The notes under the pieces were generated by a model. The model had not been told where the DNA came from. It saw nothing but the letters and a program-made list of their open reading frames with translations, and searched no databases. From assembly GCA_943327755.2 (NCBI GenBank), contig CALPYF020000013.1, forward strand, positions 37,364 through 101,363: 64,000 nucleotides of DNA, given 5' to 3'. The DNA is from Deinococcus hopiensis KR-140 (GTDB lineage: Bacteria; Deinococcota; Deinococci; Deinococcales; Deinococcaceae). Each line of letters begins with the position of its first letter. The stretch's first letter is position 1. A program made the position numbers and the translations under genes. Positions 24,487 through 32,157 of this stretch are shown here, in pieces.

Positions 24487-24864
24487 ATGAGCGAACTCAG
24501 CCTTCTGGACCACATGGCCCGCACTCACTTCCCCGCTGAACCGGCGTGGCAGGCCCGCCGGGCCCTCATCGACTTGCTGGATGACCTGGATCACGAGACG
24601 CTGCGCACCCTCCGCGTCCAGCGGCACCAGGCACCGAACGCGCCGGACGCCCCCGCACTCGAACAGGGCACGCTTGGCGCCCTGATCGAGGACTACGTGC
24701 ACACCAACCCAGGAGTCACCGCCGTGGAGGTGCAGCAGGCCTTCCCACACGCCCACCCCGGTAACATCACCGACGTGCTCGCCGACTTCAGGGCGAGCAG
24801 GCGGGTGCGCGTGATTCACAAGCACCTGTACCCCTGGTCGCCCGCCGCAGTCTCCACCCCGTGA
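24487..24864 (+). CDS. Winged-helix-like protein (125 aa)
   Basis: A 125-residue protein whose C-terminal half (LIEDYVHTNPGVTAVEVQQAFPHAHPGNITDVLADFRASRRVRVIHK) has the helix-turn-helix-wing pattern of a small DNA-binding winged helix. The N-terminal half is helical and acidic. It may be the cassette's regulator, which is an inference from position and fold only. Confidence 0.6.
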   Translation: MSELSLLDHMARTHFPAEPAWQARRALIDLLDDLDHETLRTLRVQRHQAPNAPDAPALEQGTLGALIEDYVHTNPGVTAVEVQQAFPHAHPGNITDVLADFRASRRVRVIHKHLYPWSPAAVSTP

Positions 24865-24869
24865 AGCGC

Positions 24870-24889
24870 TGGCCCCCAGCTGGGGGCCA
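24870..24889 (+). promoter_or_regulatory. Start-proximal hairpin 14
   Basis: TGGCCCCCA/TGGGGGCCA around GC, a near-perfect palindrome; 10 nt to ATG 24900. Confidence 0.75.
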
Positions 24890-24899
24890 CCCCGCACGC

Positions 24900-25637
24900 A
24901 TGAGCGCCACCATCACCATCTCCACCGAGCGCACCCAGCGCGCTGCCCCCGCCCTGCACGAACCGGTCCTCGCCCTGGTCCTGTACGCGCCCGGCGGCCA
25001 GGACGGCCTGAACAGCGCGTACACCCGCAAGCACCGCATCCGGCACGACAGCCGTGGCCGGGCCATGCTGGGCGCCGCGCAGGCGCTGACCCACGAGGAC
25101 GCCCGTGACCTCCTGATGACCCTGGGCGGCCGGGCTCTCACCCCCACCCGAGAGAACACGCTGGCCACCTCACCCACCGCGTGCGCCTGGTGGATCCCCA
25201 CCGGGGAACGAGCCCTCCTGTTCAACCCCAAGTACGCCCAGGCCGGCAGCGTGGCCCGCTTCTTTGGGCAATCCGTGCCCCACCCACCGCTGGTCTTCAT
25301 TGCTGGGCCGGGCAGCCTGAGCGTGTACGCCCTCCGGGAGAACACGCGCCCCACCCTGGACACGCCCGTGTGCCACGCGCCGTTCTGGAACATCTTCCCC
25401 AGCGGACAGGTGTGCCGGGGGTCCACCGCGTACCCGCAAGCCTGCACGCCGGACACGCAACCGGACTGGGAGGCGGTGTTCTTCCAGTCGGAGTTCACCG
25501 GGCCGAGCCGCACCGACCGGTACATGAACTGGGGGAAGAGCTACGAGGAACTGCTGGACGCGGCGCAGGCGCAGGGCACGTTCCCGGCCGAGGTGCTCGT
25601 GGACGCGGGGAAGACCCTCGGGCAGATCCTGACCTGA
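24900..25637 (+). CDS. PRTRC system protein B, E2-like, copy 3
   Basis: A 245-residue protein B paralogue. The core reads WWIPTGERALLFNPKYAQAGSVARFFGQSVPHPPLVFIAGPGSLSVYAL, then APFWNIFPSGQVCRGSTAYPQACTP with candidate Cys172, then VFFQSEFTGPSRTDRYMNWGKSYEELL. It is more diverged than copies 1 and 2 (APFWNIF for APYWNMF, FFG for LSG). The differences cluster around the cysteine and the N-terminus, as expected if it serves another partner. The start is fixed by hairpin 14. Confidence 0.8.
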   Translation: MSATITISTERTQRAAPALHEPVLALVLYAPGGQDGLNSAYTRKHRIRHDSRGRAMLGAAQALTHEDARDLLMTLGGRALTPTRENTLATSPTACAWWIPTGERALLFNPKYAQAGSVARFFGQSVPHPPLVFIAGPGSLSVYALRENTRPTLDTPVCHAPFWNIFPSGQVCRGSTAYPQACTPDTQPDWEAVFFQSEFTGPSRTDRYMNWGKSYEELLDAAQAQGTFPAEVLVDAGKTLGQILT

Positions 25638-25672
25638 TCGCCGTCACCCCCAGGCACGTCACCCTGCGGGAC

Positions 25673-26110
25673 ATGGACACGCCGCCGGTCACCGAACCAC
25701 ACTTCCCCTCGCGCCTCGTCCTCCTCGCCGACAACGACGCGTGCTGCGCCCGGCTCCAGACCGGGAAGGACACCTCGGTGACCGGCCACGGGCCTACCAT
25801 CGAGGCCGCCCTGACGCACCTGGCGGCCCAACAGCCCGTCCTGCTGCCGCCCGCCCCAGGCCTCGACGTCCCCCTGACGCCCGGCCATCACCTCACCGTT
25901 GAACTGCGCGTGCAGCAGCCGGACTTCGATTTCGTCTTCGCGGCCTGGTGGACCACCCCACAGGGCCGCGCGCTCCACCGACCCGTCCTCGCGGAGACCG
26001 CCCCGCAGGCCATGGCGGACCTGCTGGCCGCCCACCCTGACCCCGCCGCGATCCGACCAACCCAGTCACGCCCGGGCGGCACCCGCACGCCCGGTCCCAC
26101 CCGGAAGTAG
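25673..26110 (+). CDS. Hypothetical protein (145 aa)
   Basis: Unknown protein with a small alpha/beta pattern (FPSRLVLLADNDACCARLQTGKDTSVTGHGPTIEAALTHLAAQQ; LTVELRVQQPDFDFVFAAWWTTPQGRALHRPVLAETAPQAMADLLAAH). The T-G-x-G-x-T-IEAAL segment resembles a type-II-antitoxin-like or HicB-like strand-helix unit, but this is weak. No hairpin or Shine-Dalgarno supports the start; 25673 is the first ATG after B copy 3. Confidence 0.5.
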   Translation: MDTPPVTEPHFPSRLVLLADNDACCARLQTGKDTSVTGHGPTIEAALTHLAAQQPVLLPPAPGLDVPLTPGHHLTVELRVQQPDFDFVFAAWWTTPQGRALHRPVLAETAPQAMADLLAAHPDPAAIRPTQSRPGGTRTPGPTRK

Positions 26111-26135
26111 TGCTGCACCGCCCGCCCAAGAGTGA

Positions 26136-26160
26136 TGGCCCCCGGGCGTGCCGGGGGCCA
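26136..26160 (+). promoter_or_regulatory. Start-proximal hairpin 15
   Basis: TGGCCCCCGG/CCGGGGGCCA, 10-bp stem, loop GCGTG, 9 nt to ATG 26170. Confidence 0.8.
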
Positions 26161-26169
26161 CGGGCACGC

Positions 26170-26544
26170 ATGGCCCAGACCACACAACGTCCATCCCGGT
26201 TCATCCCTGGGGAAGTCCGCGCCGTGCAGGGCGATCAGACCCAGACCGTGCCCTGCGTCCGTCTCGCTGACCTGCCCGGCGCTGCACTGCACCGCATGCA
26301 GGGTGACGCCGGGTGGGCCCTCACGCATGAACGCTCCGGGCTCGCCATCCGCGCCCTGCTGCCCACGGAACGCGTCGGGCGGCGGCTGATGCGTCGCCTC
26401 GCCGGGCACAACTTCGACCGGGAGCAGGCCGAAATCATCCGGGACGAGGAGCTCACCGCTGACGTGCTCGGCCACGCATCCCAGCTCACCGGCGAGCAGC
26501 TGTACGCCCACAACCCCGACGGGACCTGGACGCTGACGTTCTGA
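26170..26544 (+). CDS. Hypothetical protein (124 aa)
   Basis: Unknown protein: a strand-rich first half (FIPGEVRAVQGDQTQTVPCVRLADLPGAALHRMQGDAGWALTHERSGLAIRAL) followed by helices (RRLAGHNFDREQAEIIRDEELTADVLGHASQ). The start is set by hairpin 15. Confidence 0.55.
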   Translation: MAQTTQRPSRFIPGEVRAVQGDQTQTVPCVRLADLPGAALHRMQGDAGWALTHERSGLAIRALLPTERVGRRLMRRLAGHNFDREQAEIIRDEELTADVLGHASQLTGEQLYAHNPDGTWTLTF

Positions 26545-26576
26545 CCCGCCCCCATTCCACCCCAACAGGAGTGACC

Positions 26577-27098
26577 ATGTTCAACCCCAATGGATACGAC
26601 ATCAAAGGCGTGAAGTACCTCCCCACCCACGACGGCGTCGCCTTCACTGGCACGCTGTACAAGGACGGCAAGCGGATCGGCAGCGTCGAGAACGGCGGTA
26701 CCGGCGGCCCCAACTGCGCACACTTCGATACGCGTGAAGGCGGGACCGCCTTCCGCGCGTGGGTCGCCACCCTCGGCACGCACACCTACCCCGCCCAGAA
26801 TGGCAGACCCGAACTCACCGTGCCGTTCGACGAGGAGACCGCCATCGAGTGCCTGCTCCAGATCGACGACGCGCGCCGCGAGGCGCGGGCCTTCGACCGG
26901 CGAGCCCAGAAGGCCATCGTCTACCGCGAGGCGGGCGACGGACCCGATCAGTACCGCAGCGTGAAGTTCGCGTCCACCCTGACGCCCACCCGCGCCCTGG
27001 CCGCCTACCGGGCCAGTGCCCCCTGGTGGTCCCGCGTGACGGAGGTCTGGCACATCGGCGAAGGCTGGAAGCTGGAACGGGCTACACCCCAGGACTGA
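26577..27098 (+). CDS. Hypothetical protein (173 aa)
   Basis: A 173-residue protein of a type common on plasmids and phages. It starts with DIKGVKYLPTHDGVAFTGTLYKDGKRIGSVENGGTGGPNCAHFD and continues with a helical part (PFDEETAIECLLQIDDARREARAFDRRAQKAIVYREAG). AGGAG at 26567-26571 lies 5 nt before ATG 26577, so GTG 26571, which overlaps it, is not the start. No function is known. Confidence 0.65.
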   Translation: MFNPNGYDIKGVKYLPTHDGVAFTGTLYKDGKRIGSVENGGTGGPNCAHFDTREGGTAFRAWVATLGTHTYPAQNGRPELTVPFDEETAIECLLQIDDARREARAFDRRAQKAIVYREAGDGPDQYRSVKFASTLTPTRALAAYRASAPWWSRVTEVWHIGEGWKLERATPQD

Positions 27099-27106
27099 CC
27101 AGGGCT

Positions 27107-27130
27107 GGCCGGGGGGGTTGCCCCCCGGCC
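27107..27130 (+). promoter_or_regulatory. Start-proximal hairpin 16 (divergent)
   Basis: GGCCGGGGGG/CCCCCCGGCC, loop GTTG; strand polarity of G and C runs is inverted relative to the family while GGCC ends are kept. 12 nt separate the stem from ATG 27143. Confidence 0.65.
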
Positions 27131-27142
27131 CACCTGCTCTTG

Positions 27143-27973
27143 ATGACTCTCCACGGCTTCATTCCGGTCCTCACCCACCGCTTCCCACTCGACGCGCTCC
27201 TCACCCCGTACGTGGAACGTTACGCGCCTGCCGCGCTGATCAGCGCCGCCGAACTCCGCGCCGCGCCCGGCGCACCCCTGCCCGCCTTGCCCCTGATGAT
27301 CGACAGCGGCGGGTACCAGGCCCTGGACGCCCACGCAACCGTCGTAGACACCGGACCGTTCGCGGCGCTGCACGTGCCCGGCGCGGTCCCACTCACCCCA
27401 CTGGACGTGTATGACCTGCAGCGGTCCGCGCGGGCTGCCGTGTGCTTCACCCTGGATTTCCCGTCTCCCGCTACCGCGACCACCGACGAACGTGTCCGCC
27501 GCCTCCACCTTGGGGAACGCAATGCCCTGTGGGCCCTGTCCCAGATCCGCCCCGGCACCCTGTACGCCAGCGTCCAGCCCGGCCAGGACCTCACCGCGGT
27601 TCTCGCTGCCCGCCCGGACGGCATCGCCCTGGGCGGCCTCGCCCCGCACAGCGCCGACCGCGACCGCCTCCGGCACGAGATCCGCACCGTCCGCGCCCAG
27701 CTCCCCGCCGGACTGCCCCTGCACGTGTTCGGCCTCGGGCACCCCGACTCCATCCACGCAGCCCTTTCGGCCGGCGCGACCACCGTGGACTCCAGCAGCC
27801 CGCAGCGCATGGCCGCCAGCGGCCGCGCCTGGACGGGGGAGGTCATTCCGGACGCCGCCCCACACGAACGCCTGCGGCTCGCCGTCACGAACCTCCTCAC
27901 CGCCCTGCACGCGGACGTGCCCCTCGCCCTGCACCCCGCGTGGCGACCCCTCACCCCCAGGAGAAGCGCGTGA
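27143..27973 (+). CDS. TGT-family (DpdA-type) transglycosylase-like protein
   Basis: A 276-residue protein of the tRNA-guanine transglycosylase superfamily. LMIDSGGYQAL near residue 51 matches the active-site DSGG(F/Y)Q motif with its catalytic Asp. VCFTLDFPSP near 102 supplies the second conserved Asp, and GIALGGLAPH and HVFGLGHPDSIHAALSAGATTVDSSSP follow in barrel order. It lacks the zinc site of bacterial Tgt, as expected for DpdA-like proteins that modify DNA or other substrates. GTGA overlap with the downstream helicase implies they act together. No 7-deazaguanine synthesis genes are present, so the base source would be external. Confidence 0.75.
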   Translation: MTLHGFIPVLTHRFPLDALLTPYVERYAPAALISAAELRAAPGAPLPALPLMIDSGGYQALDAHATVVDTGPFAALHVPGAVPLTPLDVYDLQRSARAAVCFTLDFPSPATATTDERVRRLHLGERNALWALSQIRPGTLYASVQPGQDLTAVLAARPDGIALGGLAPHSADRDRLRHEIRTVRAQLPAGLPLHVFGLGHPDSIHAALSAGATTVDSSSPQRMAASGRAWTGEVIPDAAPHERLRLAVTNLLTALHADVPLALHPAWRPLTPRRSA

Positions 27974-30042
27974 CCAGGCCAGCCCCGATCACCGCCCTTC
28001 CCGTCCTCTCCGGCCCGGACCTCGCCCTGGCGTGCGGCGTCACCACGCTCCCCGTCAGCGCCCTGATCACCAGCCCCACCGGGAGCGGCAAGACCCACCT
28101 CGCCCGCGAAGCCGCCCGGCACGCCCTCACGTGCGGCGAACGCGTCATCGTGACCGTGCCCACCAAAGCCCTCGCGCACGAGATCGCCCGCACCTGGGCG
28201 GACTTGCCCGGCCGCGTGCAGGCCTTCACCCGCGACCAGCCCAGCCCCCCGTACCGCGCCGCGCACGTCCTGATCATGACGCCCGAACGCCTGGACCTCG
28301 TGACGCGCCGCTGGCGCCGCCACCACCCCTGGCTCGCGCGGGTGGGCCTCCTGATCACCGACGAGATCCACACCATCAGCGACCCCGCCCGCGGCGCCGC
28401 CCTGGACGCCGCCCTCACGCGCCTGCGGGCCACGCTGCCCCTCCTGCGCGTCCTGGCCCTGACGGCCACCTGCGGGAACCCCCGCGTCCTCGCCGACTGG
28501 CTGGGCGCCCTTCACATTGGAGGTGGCATCCGACCGATGCCACTTACCTGGACTGCCAAGACCGTCCGCGCAGTCGCTGACAAACCCGCCGCCCTCCAGC
28601 GGGTGCTCACGCCCGGGGAGTCCACGCTGGTGTTCGTGCACGGCCGCCAGCGGGCCGCTGATCTCGCCGCGCACCTCAAGAAGGCTGGGCATGCCAGCGC
28701 CGCGCACCACGCGGGCCTCACGCCGGGCGTGCGTGCCCAGGTCGAACGCGATTTCCGTGAGGGCCGTACCCGTGTCCTGATCGCCACGCCCACCCTGGAA
28801 GTCGGCGTGAACCTCCCCGCTGAGCACGTCGTTCTGTACGACCTCACCACCTTCGGTCTCGATGGGCGACAGGCTCTCACTGTGAACGCTGCGTGGCAGC
28901 GCGCCGGACGCGCCGGACGGCCCGGCGCCACGCGCGCCCACGTCACGGTGCTCGGCACCCGCGCGGAGCAGCCCGGCCAGTACGAACGCGGCCGCTTCGA
29001 ACCGCTCAGCAGTCCCCTGAGCCGCGGCGAGCACCTGCTGGGTTTCCTGCTCGGATGCGTGGACGGCGGGTACGCCCGCACCCGCGCACAGGCGACCCGC
29101 ATGGCCCAGCAGACCTTCGCGGCGCACACCGGCACCCTGAACGCCCCTCGCGCCGTGGCGACCCTCCTCCAGCAGGGTGCCCTCGCCGACCACGGGGGCG
29201 TGCTCAGCGTCACGCCACTGGGCCGCGTGGCCAGTCAGGCGCTGCTCCCTGTGCCCGTCGTCGCGGCCGTTCGCGCCCTCCCACAGGACCCGACGGTGCT
29301 GGACGTGCTGCTGGCCGCCGCCGCGCATGTCCGCCTGCCCAGCCTCGGGGACGAGTCGCGCGCCACCCTCGTCGGCGCCCTGATGAGCGTTCCGTCCCGC
29401 ACGCTGGACGCGGGCACCGCCCCGCCGGACGCGGTGATCGGCGCGGCCCTCCTGCACGCCACCACCCACCACGGGGACGACGGGGCCGCGGAGCTGAGTG
29501 GCCTGCACGAGCCAACCCTGACGGCCCTGCGCGAGGAAACTCTCCGCATCGTGAGCGCCTGGCACGCCCTGTCCCCCAGCATCAGCGTGAACCTCACCCG
29601 CGTGAGCCTCGCCGCGCAGCTCCCTCCACTCACCGCGACCCTCGCGCTGCTCAGCGGGGTCGGGCAGGTCACCGCCCGCGCACTCAGCGCCGCCGGCGTC
29701 CCGGATCTCCCCACGCTCGCCCGCACGCCCCCCGCGCAGCTCACCGCTGCCGGATTCACGCTCCGCACCGCAGAACGGCTGACCCAGGCTGCCCAGGCAT
29801 ACGGCCCGCTCACCCTGAGCGAACCCACCCCCGCGCCCCGCACCCGGACGGTCCTCGCCGACCCGGCCCGGCTCGCCCGCGCACGCCTCTTGACGGTCAC
29901 CCCCACGACACACGGCTGGACGGTCACCGGCGGAAGTCAAGCACGCACCGTCACCCGCCAGGGCGAGGCCTTCATCTGCGACTGCCCGGATGGCGTGCAG
30001 CTGTGCAAACACCTCTTGGCCGTGGGATTGCACCTGGCGTGA
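27970..30042 (+). CDS. Ski2/Hel308-like helicase with C-terminal SWIM zinc finger
   Basis: A 690-residue SF2 helicase. Walker A (SPTGSGKTHLA) is near residue 35, DEIH near 130, motif III (LTAT) near 165, and the C-terminal RecA domain has ATPTLEVGVNLP and the motif VI segment AAWQRAGRAGRPG near 310. Helix-hairpin-helix-like repeats (LSGVGQVTARALSAAGVPDLPTL) lie near 560, and a SWIM zinc finger (CDCPDGVQLCKH) ends the protein. HhH and SWIM parts bind nucleic acid. It starts at GTG 27970, overlapping the TGT-like gene's stop. This suggests the helicase opens DNA or RNA for base exchange, an inference from coupling. Confidence 0.85.
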   Translation: MTRPAPITALPVLSGPDLALACGVTTLPVSALITSPTGSGKTHLAREAARHALTCGERVIVTVPTKALAHEIARTWADLPGRVQAFTRDQPSPPYRAAHVLIMTPERLDLVTRRWRRHHPWLARVGLLITDEIHTISDPARGAALDAALTRLRATLPLLRVLALTATCGNPRVLADWLGALHIGGGIRPMPLTWTAKTVRAVADKPAALQRVLTPGESTLVFVHGRQRAADLAAHLKKAGHASAAHHAGLTPGVRAQVERDFREGRTRVLIATPTLEVGVNLPAEHVVLYDLTTFGLDGRQALTVNAAWQRAGRAGRPGATRAHVTVLGTRAEQPGQYERGRFEPLSSPLSRGEHLLGFLLGCVDGGYARTRAQATRMAQQTFAAHTGTLNAPRAVATLLQQGALADHGGVLSVTPLGRVASQALLPVPVVAAVRALPQDPTVLDVLLAAAAHVRLPSLGDESRATLVGALMSVPSRTLDAGTAPPDAVIGAALLHATTHHGDDGAAELSGLHEPTLTALREETLRIVSAWHALSPSISVNLTRVSLAAQLPPLTATLALLSGVGQVTARALSAAGVPDLPTLARTPPAQLTAAGFTLRTAERLTQAAQAYGPLTLSEPTPAPRTRTVLADPARLARARLLTVTPTTHGWTVTGGSQARTVTRQGEAFICDCPDGVQLCKHLLAVGLHLA

Positions 30043-30065
30043 TCGACGTGACGTCCTCGCAGCAC

Positions 30066-30090
30066 TGGCCCACACCGGGGGTGTGGGCCA
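30066..30090 (+). promoter_or_regulatory. Start-proximal hairpin 17
   Basis: TGGCCCACACC/GGTGTGGGCCA, 11-bp stem, loop GGG, 10 nt to ATG 30101. Confidence 0.8.
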
Positions 30091-30100
30091 GGACGGCAGC

Positions 30101-30607
30101 ATGCTTACCCCTCTGACGATCAGCGTCCCCGGCGCTCACAAGCCCGCTCCCACCCCTCAGCAGGCCCTCGAGGACCTCCGCAAGGTGGCCCGGCACCGCC
30201 CCGCCCTGCGCCTGCGCCTCAAACGCCTCGCGCGCCTGCTCGCCGCTGGCCGCGCCCTGAAACTCACCGGCGACCCCTGCCGCGTCCAGGCCACCGTCAC
30301 GGCCCTGCGCGCCTACGCCGCAGAGGGACCTGTGGTGCTCACGGCCGTCACCCCCGACGACATCCTCGCCGGTCTCACGCGTGGACCCGTGCGGGTCAGC
30401 GTGCACGACCAGGACGGCTGGCCCATCTGCGAGTACCGCCTGTCGCACGCCACGGCTGGCGTGGACATCCTCTGCCGGGACGGCCGCAGCCGCTTCCTGC
30501 CACGTGACGAGTTCCGCGCGCAGTTCCGCCTCGCAATCTACACGCTCCGCGTCCCCGCCACGTGGGTCGCCGAAGATGCCCCCGTTCAGCAGGAGCAGGC
30601 CGCGTGA
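30101..30607 (+). CDS. Hypothetical protein (168 aa)
   Basis: Unknown protein. A helical basic N-terminal half (LEDLRKVARHRPALRLRLKRLARLLAAGRAL) is followed by a beta-rich half (VRVSVHDQDGWPICEYRLSHATAGVDILCRDGRSRFLPRDEFRAQFRL). The start is set by hairpin 17. It ends in a GTGA overlap with the RNase H-like gene. Confidence 0.6.
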   Translation: MLTPLTISVPGAHKPAPTPQQALEDLRKVARHRPALRLRLKRLARLLAAGRALKLTGDPCRVQATVTALRAYAAEGPVVLTAVTPDDILAGLTRGPVRVSVHDQDGWPICEYRLSHATAGVDILCRDGRSRFLPRDEFRAQFRLAIYTLRVPATWVAEDAPVQQEQAA

Positions 30608-31164
30608 CAGTCACCCCCACGTCAGGCACCGTGCACCCTATGCCGCACCAGATCGCGTACACCGACGCCAGCCTCGCCGTTCAGGACGTGTACGCCCTGG
30701 CGGCCGTCGTGAACGGCGTGACCATCACGACCACCGCGCGGGCGCACACCACCCAGCAGGCTGAACTGCAGGCCGCACGCCTCGCGGTCCAGCACGCCGA
30801 TCCCGGCCCCCTGCACCTGCATGTGGACTGCATTGCCACCGCGCACGTCCTGACGGGACTCGCGCGGTCCAAGTCGCCCCTGACCGAACCTGCGCAGGAG
30901 CTCCTCCAGCTCGCCGCGGAACGGGGCGTCGCCCTGCACGTGCAGTGGATTCCCAGAGGGGAGAACGCCGCCCACCACCCGGCGCATCACACCGCCGGGC
31001 ACATGCGTACCCACCGCCGCGCCCGCCGGGTCCACCTCCCCCCACTCCCCCCCAGACCCCCGGTCTGGTCGTCCGCCTGCGCCACCACCCGGACGGCACA
31101 TCCGCCTGCGGCGGTGGACTGCGCGCGGTCGCCCACGGGCCCCTGGCCGCCCTGCGCATCCTGA
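30604..31164 (+). CDS. RNase H-like protein, 3' part out of frame
   Basis: An RNase HI-fold domain occupies about residues 15-130. YTDASLAVQD holds the first Asp, QQAELQAARLAV the Glu, LHVDCIAT the next Asp, and ENAAHHPAH stands where the last acidic/His site should be. After about 31050 the frame turns into low-complexity Pro/Arg and ends at 31164, while the -1 frame becomes coding to 31343. The junction contains C_CCC_CCC (31047-31053) in the register of a classic -1 slippery site. A programmed shift, a mutation, or a homopolymer read error are all possible. It starts at GTG 30604 (overlapping the previous stop) or ATG 30640. Confidence 0.65.
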   Translation: MTVTPTSGTVHPMPHQIAYTDASLAVQDVYALAAVVNGVTITTTARAHTTQQAELQAARLAVQHADPGPLHLHVDCIATAHVLTGLARSKSPLTEPAQELLQLAAERGVALHVQWIPRGENAAHHPAHHTAGHMRTHRRARRVHLPPLPPRPPVWSSACATTRTAHPPAAVDCARSPTGPWPPCAS

Positions 31165-31343
31165 TCGACCTCGCGGGCCGCGCCCCGCCTGGCGTCCGCG
31201 TCCGGGTCCGCGGCGTGCCGCCCTATGCCGCGCACCTCTGGACCCACCCCGAGCACGCGCCGGACGACCTGCTCGCCTCCCTCAGTGCAGCCCGCTGCAC
31301 CCTCTCCCTGCGCGGCAGCCGACTGCACTTGATGACCCCGTGA
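31053..31343 (+). CDS. C-terminal part of the RNase H-like gene in the -1 frame
   Basis: A 96-residue coding-looking frame (GLVVRLRHHPDGTSACGGGLRAVAHGPLAALRILIDLAGRAPPGVRVRVRGVPPYAAHLWTHP...) that continues the RNase H-like gene after a -1 shift at the C7 run. It has no credible start of its own near the junction. It could also be a separate small gene with an unrecognised GTG start. Confidence 0.5.
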   Translation, partial: QTPGLVVRLRHHPDGTSACGGGLRAVAHGPLAALRILIDLAGRAPPGVRVRVRGVPPYAAHLWTHPEHAPDDLLASLSAARCTLSLRGSRLHLMTP

Positions 31344-31399
31344 CTTCACCCCGCTGGTCTGCCCACCACGTCCCCTCACCCCCCAAGGAGTCCGACACC

Positions 31400-31762
31400 A
31401 TGACCACCCCCCACCTGACCGACCTGCTCGACCGCTACGCCACCCTCCGCGACACCATCCTCGGCCTGGAAGCTGAACGCGACCAGCTCGGCGCGGAACT
31501 CAAAGCCGCTCTGCTGGACGGCGAGACCGTGCAGACCGACCTGTACCGGGCGGAACTGCGCACCTCGACCACCGTCGAGTACCCCCTGGACCGCTTCCGG
31601 GAATGCTTCGGGGACGCGGCGACCCTGGAGGTGGCCACCATCGACCGGAAGAAAGCCGATCGTCTCGCCACGGCCGGGGATCTGGACGCGGATACGCTCG
31701 CCAACCTCGCCGTGAAGAAACCCCGCGCCCAGAGCCTCGTCCTCACCCAGGTCCGCGCATGA
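31400..31762 (+). CDS. Coiled-coil protein, Gp157-like (120 aa)
   Basis: A 120-residue protein. An N-terminal coiled coil (LLDRYATLRDTILGLEAERDQLGAELKAALLDGE) is followed by YRAELRTSTTVEYPLDRFRECFGDAATLEVATIDRKKADRLATAGDLDADTLANLAV. This layout resembles phage Gp157/host-nuclease-inhibitor-type proteins, a tentative link. AAGGAG upstream of ATG 31400 supports the start. It ends in ATGA overlap with the next gene. Confidence 0.6.
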   Translation: MTTPHLTDLLDRYATLRDTILGLEAERDQLGAELKAALLDGETVQTDLYRAELRTSTTVEYPLDRFRECFGDAATLEVATIDRKKADRLATAGDLDADTLANLAVKKPRAQSLVLTQVRA

Positions 31763-32157
31763 CCGGCAGCAACGTGCAGCCCGCCGCGACCGCCGCCCCA
31801 CAAACCGCGGCCACCCACACGGTCACGCTTACCCTCGCGTCCGGCCTGACCGTCCACGTGGCCCACCGGCAGGACGTCGACGGGGAAGCCATCGTGATCG
31901 AGGCGCCGCAGGGCAGCGGCGGCTTCCATCCCACCTGGGCTGCCACGTGCGCCGCCCACCTGGTCGACGGTGCGGCTGGCACCTTCAAGGACCACAGCGA
32001 TCCCCTGGAGCCCGCGAGCGTCACCCTGCACCCCGCCTGCCTGACCCTGAGCGTGCACGGTGGGGACGTCACCCTGCACGTCACGCCCGCCGACCGTCAA
32101 CTGCTCGCCGACGCCATCACGGCCGTCGCGGCCGCCACGCCGGAGCGGGTCGCGTGA
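31759..32157 (+). CDS. Beta-rich hypothetical protein (132 aa)
   Basis: Unknown protein rich in strands (HTVTLTLASGLTVHVAHRQDVDGEAIVIEAPQG; SVTLHPACLTLSVHGGDVTLHVTPADRQLLADAI). It is coupled to its neighbours on both sides (ATGA before, TGATG after), so it belongs to a compact operon from 31400 to 32635. Confidence 0.6.
   Translation: MTGSNVQPAATAAPQTAATHTVTLTLASGLTVHVAHRQDVDGEAIVIEAPQGSGGFHPTWAATCAAHLVDGAAGTFKDHSDPLEPASVTLHPACLTLSVHGGDVTLHVTPADRQLLADAITAVAAATPERVA

Noticed and set aside
27220..30102. A 960-codon open frame on the minus strand opposite the TGT-like/helicase genes
   Set aside because: It mirrors a real high-GC gene pair, has repetitive Gly/Arg/Glu-rich residues and no recognisable domain; long antisense frames are expected in DNA of this composition.
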